DNA of 64,000 nucleotides from Paraburkholderia terricola (lineage in GTDB: Bacteria; Pseudomonadota; Gammaproteobacteria; Burkholderiales; Burkholderiaceae), in contig NZ_FRAB01000019.1 in assembly GCF_900142195.1 (NCBI RefSeq), forward strand, positions 55,341-119,340, read 5' to 3'. Each line of letters begins with the position of its first letter. Position 1 is the stretch's first letter. The translations under genes were made by a program, and so were the position numbers. Below, in pieces: positions 25,338 to 33,132 of the stretch. The notes below the pieces were generated by a model, which was given only the letters and a program-made list of their open reading frames with translations, had not been told where the DNA came from and made no database searches.

Positions 25338-27122
25338 GTGCAGTCTCCGGTGCCAAAACGGATCGCCGCAACCGCTGTTCTTACGATCCTATTAACAATC
25401 GCGGGATGTGCAAGCACCGGAGGCATCGCGCCGCAGGCGAGCGGCATCGAGCCCGCCGCGCTCGACGCGGGCAACGCCATCCGGGCCGCCAATGCCGACG
25501 CGCAATGGCCGGCCGCCGACTGGTGGCGCGCCTTTAACGATCCGCAACTCGACGCGTGGATCGAGGCCGCGCAGGCCGGCAATCCGAGCCTCGCGGCCGC
25601 TCAGGCGCGCGTGCGCGAAGCGGCGTCGATGGCGGGCGTCGCCCGCGCGGCGCTGTCGCCGCAAGTCAACGGCAATCTGTCGATCCAGCGCCAGAAGTGG
25701 GCCGACAACCTGTACTACGGGCCGGGGCCGCTCGCCGGCGAGCAATCGTGGAACAACACGGGCACGCTGGAACTGTCGTATCACCTCGACCTGTGGGGCA
25801 AGGACAGCAACGCCGCCGAGCGCGCGCTCGACGCCGCCCACGCGAGCGCCGCCGACGCCCGCGCCGCGCAGCTCGAACTGCAAGGCAATGTGGTGCGCAC
25901 GTACATCGAGATGTCGATGAACTACGCGCTGCTCGACATCGCCCAAGCGACCTTGCGGCAACAGCAGCAAATCGTCGACCTGGCGAACCGGCGCTTGAAA
26001 GGCGGCCTTGGCACGCAACTGGAAGTGAGCCAGGCCGAAACGCCGATGCCGGAGTACGAACGCCAGATCGACGCGCTCGAGGAAAAGATCGCGCTCGGCC
26101 GCAATCAGATGGCGGCGCTGGCCGGCAAGGGCCCCGGCGCGGGCGACTCGATCCAGCGCCCGGCGCTGTCGCTCGCCACGCCCGCCGGCCTGCCGAGCGC
26201 GTTGCCCGCCGATCTGATCGGCCATCGGCCGGACGTGGTCGCCGCGCGCTGGACGGTGGCGGCGCAGGCGCGCGGCATCGACGTCGCCAAGGCCGGCTTT
26301 TACCCCGACATCGACCTGCTGGCGTCGATCGGCGGTTATGCGGCGATGGGCCCGCTGTTCCAGTTCCTGAAGAGTCCGTCGCATAGCTGGACGGCCGGTC
26401 CCGCGCTGTCGCTGCCGATCCTCGACGGCGGGCGCCTGCGCTCGCAGCTCGGCGCGGCGTCGGCCGGATACGACGAGGCCGTCGAGCGCTATAACCAGGC
26501 GATCGTCGGCGCGTTGAAGGACATCTCCGACCAGGTGATCCGCATCCGCTCGCTCGCGACCCAGGCCGCTGACGCCGAGCGGTCGGTCGCGGCGGCGCGC
26601 AGGAACTACGACCTGTCGCGCGAAGGTTATCGGCGCGGCCTGACGGACTACCTGAACGTGCTGATCGCGCAAAACCAGTTGCTGCACGCCCAGGAAGGCG
26701 TCGCGAAGATTCAGGCCGAGCGCCTCGGCGCGCACGCGTCGCTCGTCACCGCGTTGGGCGGCGGGCTCGACGAGCCGGCCAACGGTCCGCAGGCGAATGA
26801 GACGCTGCCGGGGCATGGCAAGGGCAAGGGCCAGGCGAACAGCCAGGCGGCGGCGGGTTCGAACGCTGCGGCCGCGGTCACGCCGTCGCAAGCGGGTTCA
26901 ACCGGCCGCACGAAAAACAACGCGCCCGCCACGCGTGATGCGGTCCACATGCGAAGCCTCGCTATCACGCCGAAGAAGCCGTCATCGGCCGCGGTCAACG
27001 CGCAACCCGTAAGCGCCGCGGCAGACACGCCGTCACCGGCCACGGCCAACGCGCAACCCATAAACGCCGCGGCAGCCACACGGCCGCGATCCGCCAACGC
27101 GGCTGCGCCCGCGGCCGAGTGA
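25338..27122 (+). CDS. Outer-membrane efflux lipoprotein (NodT/OprM family)
   Basis: The frame starts at a GTG with GGAGGA three bases upstream. A lipoprotein signal ends at LTIAGC (lipobox). The rest is the two-repeat TolC/OprM fold: WWRAFNDPQLDAWIEAAQAGNPSLAAAQARVREA, the periplasmic coiled-coil stretches and LPADLIGHRPDVVAARWTV, then a second repeat with SLPILDGGRLRSQL. At 594 aa it is about 110 residues longer than usual. The excess is a C-terminal tail, from about residue 480, rich in Ala, Asn, Pro and Thr with internal near-repeats (NAQPVSAAADTPSPATANAQ). It is the first gene of the efflux operon and provides the outer-membrane channel. Confidence 0.88.
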   Translation: MQSPVPKRIAATAVLTILLTIAGCASTGGIAPQASGIEPAALDAGNAIRAANADAQWPAADWWRAFNDPQLDAWIEAAQAGNPSLAAAQARVREAASMAGVARAALSPQVNGNLSIQRQKWADNLYYGPGPLAGEQSWNNTGTLELSYHLDLWGKDSNAAERALDAAHASAADARAAQLELQGNVVRTYIEMSMNYALLDIAQATLRQQQQIVDLANRRLKGGLGTQLEVSQAETPMPEYERQIDALEEKIALGRNQMAALAGKGPGAGDSIQRPALSLATPAGLPSALPADLIGHRPDVVAARWTVAAQARGIDVAKAGFYPDIDLLASIGGYAAMGPLFQFLKSPSHSWTAGPALSLPILDGGRLRSQLGAASAGYDEAVERYNQAIVGALKDISDQVIRIRSLATQAADAERSVAAARRNYDLSREGYRRGLTDYLNVLIAQNQLLHAQEGVAKIQAERLGAHASLVTALGGGLDEPANGPQANETLPGHGKGKGQANSQAAAGSNAAAAVTPSQAGSTGRTKNNAPATRDAVHMRSLAITPKKPSSAAVNAQPVSAAADTPSPATANAQPINAAAATRPRSANAAAPAAE

Positions 27123-27130
27123 GGACCATC

Positions 27131-29344
27131 ATGCCCCTCTCTCCGTCAACCGCGCCACGCCCGATGCCGTTCGCCCCGCTCCGCTCTGCCGCCGCCGACT
27201 GGGCGCGCACCGACGGCCTCACCTGGATCTATCTGTTCAAGGCGCTCGCCGCGTGCTTCCTCGCGCTCGGCATCGCGATGAAACTCGACCTGCCGCAGCC
27301 GCGCACCGCGATGACCACCGTGTTCATCGTGATGCAGCCGCAAAGCGGCATGGTGTTCGCCAAAAGCTTCTACCGGATTTGCGGCACGCTGGTCGGCCTC
27401 GTCGTGATGCTCGCGCTGCTCGGCCTGTTCGCGCAGCAACCGGAAATGTTCATCGTCTCGACCGCGATCTGGGTCGGCATCTGCACCGCGGGCGCGGCGC
27501 GCAACCGCAACTTCCGCTCGTATGGCTTCGTGCTGGCCGGCTACACCGCGGCGCTGATCGGCATCCCGGCCTCGCAGCATCCGGACGGCGCGTTTCTGAG
27601 CGCGCTCACGCGGGTCGCCGAAGTGGTGCTCGGCATCGTCTGCGCGGGCGCGGTGAGCGGCCTCGTGTTCCCGCAGTACGCCGGCTTGCAGATGCGCGGC
27701 ACCGTGCGCGCGCGTTTCTCGGCCTTCGTCGAGTATGTGTCGGCGTCGCTCGCCGGCCGCAACGATCGCGCGCAAATCGAGGCGACCAACGCGCGCTTCG
27801 TCGCCGACATCGTCGGTTTCGAGGCGGCGCGCAGCGTGGCCGTGTTCGAGGGACCGGACTCGCGCATGCGCGGCGGCCGGCTCGCGCGGCTGAACAGCGA
27901 GTTCATGACGGCGTCGACGCGCTTTCACGCGCTGCATCAGTTGATGAACCGATTGCGCGATGCGGACACGAGCGGCGCGGCCGTCGCGATCGATGCGCTC
28001 GAACCGTACTTCAAGGAAATCGCGCCGCTGCTCGCGAAGTCCGGCGAGCCCGTGCTGAGCGCGGCCGATGCCGCTCACGCCGCCGCGCAACTCGAGGCCT
28101 ACAAGGCCGAGTTGCCGAAACGCGTGCGAGCGACGCGCGCGCAGCTCGACGTGTACCCCGACGCGCCGCTGCTCGACTTCGACACCGGCGCGGAGCTGCT
28201 GTACCGCTTCATCGACGATCTGCATGCCTACGCGGCCACCTATGCGTCGCTCGCCGTCGACAGCCACGAGCGCGAGCGCTGGATCGAGCGTTACGAGCCC
28301 AAAACCAACGCGATCGCGGCGGGCGTGTCGGGCCTGCGCGCCGCCATCGTGATGCTGGTGCTCGGCGCGTTCTGGATCGCCACCGCCTGGCCGAGCGGCT
28401 CGACCTTGACGTTGAACGCGGCCGCCGTGTGCGCGCTGGCCTCGTCGTCGCCGGACCCGAAGCGCACCGTGTTCCAGATGGCCGGCGGCACGCTCGCCGC
28501 TGCGGTCATGGGCATGATCGCGGTGTACGGCGTGTTTCCGCATATCGACGGATTCCCGCTGCTGTGCGCCGCGCTTACGCCGTTCCTGCTGCTCGGCGTG
28601 TTCATGACGACGCGGCCGGCGCTGGCGGGCTACGGCGTCGGCTACTGCATCTTCTTCTGCTTCCTGGCCGGCCCGGACAACGTGATTCACTACGACCCGA
28701 GCGGCTTCATGAACGACGCGCTCGCGCTCGTGCTGTCGATGCTGGTGTCGTCGGTGGCGTTCGCCGTGTTGCTGCCGCCGTCGACGCCGTGGCTGCGCAA
28801 CCGCCTGCTCGTCGATCTGCGCCGTCAAGTGGCGCTGGCGAGCCGCGCGAGCCTCGGTCGCGTGCGTTCGCGCTTCGAGAGCGGCGCGCGCGATCTGATG
28901 TTCCAGATCAACTCGCTCGCGCCGAACGAACCCGAACTCAAGCGCGACACGTTGCGCTGGCTCTTCTCGGTGCTGGAAGTCGGCAACGCAGTGATCGACC
29001 TGCGCCGCGAAGTGGCGGCGCTGCCCGCCGACGCGCGCTACGCCAGGTCGATGCCGTGGCGCGTCTCGCTGCGCGCGATGCGCGGCGCGCTGACCGCGCT
29101 GTTCGACGCGCCGCGCGCGGACCGTTTCGACCGCGCGCTCGCGGCGACCGCCGATGCGATCGCCGCCGTTCAGCAGACGCTGGCCGCCTTCACGCCGCCG
29201 CGTGAGGAGCGGCATCGGTTGCAGCGCATTTTGAGTCACCTGCATTTCATTCGTACCGCGCTGCTCGATCCGCAATCGCCGCTTGAAGCGTTGATGAGCG
29301 GAACTGCCGGCGCGTCGTCAGAAGGAGTTCGCCATGCCGCGTGA
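27131..29344 (+). CDS. FusC/AaeB-type aromatic-acid efflux permease
   Basis: The 737-aa inner-membrane protein has two sets of hydrophobic segments (about residues 25-165 and 395-545), each followed by a soluble domain, as in AaeB and fusaric-acid resistance proteins. Typical stretches are FKALAACFLALGIAMKLDLPQPRTAMTT and, in the second half, WIATAWPSGSTLTLNAAAVCALASSSPDPKR. The ATG at 27131 has GAGGA five bases before it and is preferred over the GTG overlapping the upstream stop. These permeases expel hydroxybenzoates and related acids together with an HlyD protein. Confidence 0.9.
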   Translation: MPLSPSTAPRPMPFAPLRSAAADWARTDGLTWIYLFKALAACFLALGIAMKLDLPQPRTAMTTVFIVMQPQSGMVFAKSFYRICGTLVGLVVMLALLGLFAQQPEMFIVSTAIWVGICTAGAARNRNFRSYGFVLAGYTAALIGIPASQHPDGAFLSALTRVAEVVLGIVCAGAVSGLVFPQYAGLQMRGTVRARFSAFVEYVSASLAGRNDRAQIEATNARFVADIVGFEAARSVAVFEGPDSRMRGGRLARLNSEFMTASTRFHALHQLMNRLRDADTSGAAVAIDALEPYFKEIAPLLAKSGEPVLSAADAAHAAAQLEAYKAELPKRVRATRAQLDVYPDAPLLDFDTGAELLYRFIDDLHAYAATYASLAVDSHERERWIERYEPKTNAIAAGVSGLRAAIVMLVLGAFWIATAWPSGSTLTLNAAAVCALASSSPDPKRTVFQMAGGTLAAAVMGMIAVYGVFPHIDGFPLLCAALTPFLLLGVFMTTRPALAGYGVGYCIFFCFLAGPDNVIHYDPSGFMNDALALVLSMLVSSVAFAVLLPPSTPWLRNRLLVDLRRQVALASRASLGRVRSRFESGARDLMFQINSLAPNEPELKRDTLRWLFSVLEVGNAVIDLRREVAALPADARYARSMPWRVSLRAMRGALTALFDAPRADRFDRALAATADAIAAVQQTLAAFTPPREERHRLQRILSHLHFIRTALLDPQSPLEALMSGTAGASSEGVRHAA

Positions 29345-29534
29345 TATCGCCGTTTTCGACGCCTACGTGCCGGCCATCGTGCTGCTGTTCATCGCGGGCG
29401 CGCTGCTCACCTGGATGCTGGATCGCGCGATCGCCTATACGGGCCTGTATCGCGTGGTGTGGCACCCGTCCCTGTTCCGGGCCAGCTTGCTCGTGTGTGT
29501 GTGCGGCGTGCTCGGTCTCGCCGTTTATCGTTGA
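29334..29534 (+). CDS. DUF1656 (AaeX-like) small membrane protein
   Basis: The 66-aa product has two hydrophobic segments (VPAIVLLFIAGALLTWML and SLLVCVCGVLGLAVY). It matches the DUF1656/AaeX pattern of proteins always found between or beside AaeA and AaeB. It overlaps the end of the FusC gene by 11 bases. The function is unknown but clearly tied to the efflux pump. Confidence 0.88.
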   Translation: MPRDIAVFDAYVPAIVLLFIAGALLTWMLDRAIAYTGLYRVVWHPSLFRASLLVCVCGVLGLAVYR

Positions 29535-29547
29535 TCAGAGTCGAAAC

Positions 29548-30408
29548 ATGACCATCCGAAATATCGTGGGCTTCATCGCGACAGCCGTTATTTTTGTCGT
29601 CGCAATTTTGATTGGACGCGTGTTGTGGGTTCATTACATGGATGAACCCTGGACGCGCGACGGACGCGTGCGCGCCGAGATCGTCAACGTGGCGCCGGAC
29701 GTCTCGGGCGCCGTGGTCGATCTGCCCGTGAAGGACAATCAACTGGTGAAGAAAGGCGATCTGTTGATGCAGATCGATCCGTCGCACTACCAGATCGCCG
29801 TGGAGCAGGCACAGGCCGCCGTGGCGGCACGCAAGGCCGAATTGCAGATGAAGCGCGACGACGCCCGCAGGCGCGCCGACATGGATGCGCTCGTCGTCTC
29901 GCGCGAGAGCCGCGAGAATGCGACGCATACGGCGTCCGCGGCCGAGGCTTCGTATCAGCAGGCGCTCGCCGCGCTCGATGCGGCTAGGCTGAATCTGGCG
30001 CGCACGCGGGTCGTCTCGCCGGTCGACGGTTACGTCACCAACCTGAACGTGTTCCGCGGGGACTATGCGACAGCGGGCATCGCCAAGCTGGCGATCGTCG
30101 ATAGCCACTCGTTCTGGGTGTATGGCTACTTCGAGGAAACCAAGCTGCCGCGCGTGCGGGTCGGCGATAAAGCCGAGGTTCGGCTGATGAGCGGCGGCAC
30201 GATTCAGGGGCACGTCGAGAGTATTTCGCGCGGCATTTATGATCGCGATAATCCGCAAAGCCGCGAGTTGCTGGCGGACGTGAATCCGACCTTCAACTGG
30301 GTACGCCTCGCGCAGCGCGTGCCGGTGCGCGTGAAGATCGACTCGGTGCCGGAGGGGATCGTGCTGGCGGCGGGGATTACCTGCACGGTTGTCGTTAAAC
30401 CGGGCTAA
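29548..30408 (+). CDS. HlyD-family periplasmic adaptor (AaeA-like)
   Basis: The 286-aa protein has an N-terminal membrane anchor (IVGFIATAVIFVVAILIGRVLW). The adaptor domains follow: DGRVRAEIVNVAPDVSGAVVDLPVKDNQLVKKGDLLMQIDP (lipoyl-like half), a helical hairpin, and LARTRVVSPVDGYVTNLNVFRGDYA (second half). It ends with a beta-barrel part. It bridges the FusC permease and the outer-membrane lipoprotein. Fourteen bases separate it from the DUF1656 gene, so all four genes form one operon. Confidence 0.9.
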   Translation: MTIRNIVGFIATAVIFVVAILIGRVLWVHYMDEPWTRDGRVRAEIVNVAPDVSGAVVDLPVKDNQLVKKGDLLMQIDPSHYQIAVEQAQAAVAARKAELQMKRDDARRRADMDALVVSRESRENATHTASAAEASYQQALAALDAARLNLARTRVVSPVDGYVTNLNVFRGDYATAGIAKLAIVDSHSFWVYGYFEETKLPRVRVGDKAEVRLMSGGTIQGHVESISRGIYDRDNPQSRELLADVNPTFNWVRLAQRVPVRVKIDSVPEGIVLAAGITCTVVVKPG

Positions 30409-30449
30409 TGATTGTTCCCGCTTTTCCCCACGGTCGTTCCCGCGCGGCG

Positions 30450-31343
30450 TCAATCCAGACACTCCGCCGCCCGCTTGCGCAGCCCCGCGCCAAAATCGTC
30501 GAGCCAGCCGATCGACAGACGCCAGCTCTGCCAGTACAAATCCACGTCGATGTGCTTGCCGGGCGCCATCTCCACCAGTTCGCCGCTCGCCAGATGCGCG
30601 GCGATCATCCGTTCGGGGCACATGCCCCAGCCTAGCCCCGTCACGCACGCGCGCAAGAAACCGGCGACGTGCGGAATCCAGTGCAGCGGCGGATCGATTT
30701 CCGCGCGCGTGATGCGGCGCATGAAGCGCTTTTGCAACTGGTCCTTCGGATTGAAATCGATGCACGGTGCGCGCCGCAAACTCTCGCGCGTGACGCCGTC
30801 GGCAAAATGGCGCGCAAGAAAAACCGGCGAGCAGACCGCCAGATAGCGCATGCGCCCCAGACGCGTGGACCGGCAGCCCTGCACCGGCTCGGCTTGCGTG
30901 GTCACCGCGCCTTGCACGCTGCCGTCGCGAATCCGCTGCGCGGTGTGGTCCTGATCGTCGATCACGAGATCGAGCCGCATTTCCCGTTCGACGCAGAACT
31001 GCGCGACCGCGTCGATGAACCAGGTGCCGACGCTGTCGTCGTTGACCGCGACGCGCAACGCCGGCCACGGCTCCACCAGCGCGCCGGGCAGCGCCGGCAA
31101 GCGCCCCGTCAACTCCGCTTCGAGCAATTGCACGCGTTCGGTGTGGCGGCACAGCAGCGCGCCCGAGGTGGTCGCGACACACGGCTGGCCGCGCTTGACG
31201 AGCACGCTGCCGACCCGCTCCTCGAGCAGCTTGACGCGCTGTGAGACCGCCGACGGCGTCACGTTCAGTTCGCCGGCCGCACGCTCGAACGAACCGTGCC
31301 GCACCACGGCGGCCAGCGCGTCGAGCAACGCATAGTCGAGCAT
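30450..31343 (-). CDS. argP: LysR-type regulator ArgP
   Basis: The 297-aa protein starts MLDYALLDALAAVVRHGSFERAA, the conserved N terminus of ArgP/LysG, with the helix-turn-helix LNVTPSAVSQRVKLLEERVG. The effector domain has RLDLVIDDQDHTAQRIRDG and CPERMIAAHLASGELV. ArgP senses lysine and arginine and controls the exporter gene argO, which is divergent here, 97 bases away. The arrangement leaves little doubt about the pairing. Confidence 0.92.
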   Translation of the reverse strand: MLDYALLDALAAVVRHGSFERAAGELNVTPSAVSQRVKLLEERVGSVLVKRGQPCVATTSGALLCRHTERVQLLEAELTGRLPALPGALVEPWPALRVAVNDDSVGTWFIDAVAQFCVEREMRLDLVIDDQDHTAQRIRDGSVQGAVTTQAEPVQGCRSTRLGRMRYLAVCSPVFLARHFADGVTRESLRRAPCIDFNPKDQLQKRFMRRITRAEIDPPLHWIPHVAGFLRACVTGLGWGMCPERMIAAHLASGELVEMAPGKHIDVDLYWQSWRLSIGWLDDFGAGLRKRAAECLD

Positions 31344-31440
31344 TAGCGTTCCTTAGTCTGCGTTAAGTAAATTAGCTTCTCTTATGGAAGCCGAAACCGC
31401 AGACTAGCCCCGTTCGCTTCACTCGTCTACTGGATCCATT

Positions 31441-32067
31441 ATGAACTGGCTGTCTTTTTCTCACGGCGCCGCCCTGTGCGCATCGCTGATCGTCACGATC
31501 GGCGCGCAGAACGCCTTCGTCCTGCGCCAGGGCATCATGCGCTCGCATGTCGGCAAGATCGTGCTGCTGTGCGCGCTGTCGGATTGCATTCTGATCGGCG
31601 CGGGCGTGGGCGGCGCGTCGGTTCTGGTGGAGCGCTACCCGCTGTTCGTGCACACCATGCTGTACGTCGGGCTCGCTTATCTGGCGTGGTTCGGCATCAG
31701 TGCGCTGCGGCGCGCGGTGCGTCCCGGCCATGCGGTGCTGGATGCCGATGCAAACGGTGCGGCCTCCGGCGCACAGGCGCAGCGCGCCGTGCCGGTCATG
31801 CTGATGACGCTGGCTCTCACATGGCTCAATCCGCACGTCTATCTCGACACCTTCCTGCTGATCGGTACAGCCGGCGCGCGCGAACCGGCCGACGCGCGGA
31901 TGGTCTTCGCCCTCGGCGCGATGGCGGTGAGCGGCGTCTGGTTCGTCGGCCTGGGTTACGGCGCGCGCGCGTTGGCGCCGCTGTTTCGCCGCGCAACGGC
32001 ATGGCGCATTCTGGACGGCGCGATCGGCAGCATGGTGTTGCTGCTCGCGGTGACGCAGTTGCGCTAG
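31441..32067 (+). CDS. argO: LysE/ArgO-family amino-acid exporter
   Basis: The 208-aa membrane protein has six hydrophobic segments and the LysE signature SLIVTIGAQNAFVLRQGIMR near the N terminus, with LTLALTWLNPHVYLDTFLLIG in the middle. It exports basic amino acids (arginine, lysine) when internal levels are high. The divergent ArgP gene shares the 97-base promoter region, which is AT-rich at 31345-31385 and holds the expected LysR target, though no clear palindrome is seen. Confidence 0.92.
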   Translation: MNWLSFSHGAALCASLIVTIGAQNAFVLRQGIMRSHVGKIVLLCALSDCILIGAGVGGASVLVERYPLFVHTMLYVGLAYLAWFGISALRRAVRPGHAVLDADANGAASGAQAQRAVPVMLMTLALTWLNPHVYLDTFLLIGTAGAREPADARMVFALGAMAVSGVWFVGLGYGARALAPLFRRATAWRILDGAIGSMVLLLAVTQLR

Positions 32068-32106
32068 GCGCGGGCACGGGTGCGGGTGCGCCCTCTCACT
32101 GCCCTG

Positions 32107-33057
32107 TTACTTCCGCGCTTCCTGCATGTCCAGCAATTCCCGCACGAGTTGCGCCGACACGTAATGCGGGCCATCGAACAGATAGGTCCGATAGCCGCGA
32201 TACGCGAGCAGTTGTGGCGTCAATTCCTCGGCGCGCGCCGGACGAAACGCGCCGCCCCCGGCGGGACGAAAAGCCTCGGCGATGATCCGCACGCGATGCT
32301 TGCCGAGCCGCGCGGCCAGCGCATCCGCATAGCCGCGCGCGGCGGCCGGGCCGCGTGCATAAACACCGCAACCGTCCTGTAAAAACACGCCGACGTCGCG
32401 CGGCAGCCAGCCGTCGAGCCACGCGGCGAGCGCCGCTCCGCCGATGTTCGAGTTGTCGTAGACGCTGATCCACAGAGGCCGCGGCAGTTGATCGAGCAAG
32501 GGCGCGAGCGATGCGGCGTCTTGCCAGGTCGGATCGACTTCCACCGGAAAGTAATACCCGTCGATGCGAACCGGCGGCCGCGCCGCCGCCAGTTTCTTCG
32601 AGCGCTCGACCAGTTGCGCCGCTTGCGCGCGCGCCTGTTTCTCGTCGAAACGACCCGCGAGACCGACGATCACGTTGCGCGCCCACGGCTCGCCGGCGAT
32701 CCGCGTCCAGTCCGGCAGACGGCGGGCCGTGCGCAACGCGGTGCCCTGCGGATTGCCGAGCGGCAGAAACGACGTGTCGTCCACGGCCGTCCACTGCACC
32801 AGCAGATCGGTCACGCCGAGGCGATCCCAATCGCCGCGCGGATCCACGTGGTCCTCGTCGAGCTGCCAGACGACGCCTTGCGCCAATGCGCCGGTGTCGC
32901 CGGATGCGGGCGTCGCGCAACCATGGACGAACGCCGCGCACGCGCTCGCCGCGAGCAGCGTGCGCCGCCGCGGCGATGCCGGTTCGCCGGCTTGCGTCTG
33001 AAGGCCGGGCGAATTACGCATCGAGTTGCCGCTGCCGTCTGGAATGAAAGCCACCAT
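32107..33057 (-). CDS. DUF4434-like lipoprotein, putative glycoside hydrolase
   Basis: The product has a lipoprotein or Tat-like leader (RRRTLLAASACAAFVHGC). The 290-residue domain behind it looks like a TIM barrel of the DUF4434 type: GVVWQLDEDHVDPRGDWDRLG, DLLVQWTAVDD, RIDGYYFPVEVDPTW, PLWISVYDNSNIGG, GVFLQDGCGVYARGP and RIIAEAFRP. Such proteins are found beside exopolysaccharide operons and are predicted to cut glycans. It lies about 75 bases after the nfrA-like gene on the same strand. ATG 33057 has GGAG three bases upstream. Starts at 33090 and 33021 are also in frame, and the latter gives the shortest leader. The family call is moderate and the activity unproven. Confidence 0.6.
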   Translation of the reverse strand: MVAFIPDGSGNSMRNSPGLQTQAGEPASPRRRTLLAASACAAFVHGCATPASGDTGALAQGVVWQLDEDHVDPRGDWDRLGVTDLLVQWTAVDDTSFLPLGNPQGTALRTARRLPDWTRIAGEPWARNVIVGLAGRFDEKQARAQAAQLVERSKKLAAARPPVRIDGYYFPVEVDPTWQDAASLAPLLDQLPRPLWISVYDNSNIGGAALAAWLDGWLPRDVGVFLQDGCGVYARGPAAARGYADALAARLGKHRVRIIAEAFRPAGGGAFRPARAEELTPQLLAYRGYRTYLFDGPHYVSAQLVRELLDMQEARK

Positions 33058-33132
33058 GTTCTCCGCGCCAGCCGCGCAGGGTCGAGACATCTGGATTATC
33101 CACGCACATCGCCGGCATTGAAGGCATTCGGC

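Noticed and set aside
27146..29275. 709-codon frame on the minus strand opposite the FusC gene
   Set aside because: Arg-rich, no recognisable domain, and fully covered by the real permease gene.
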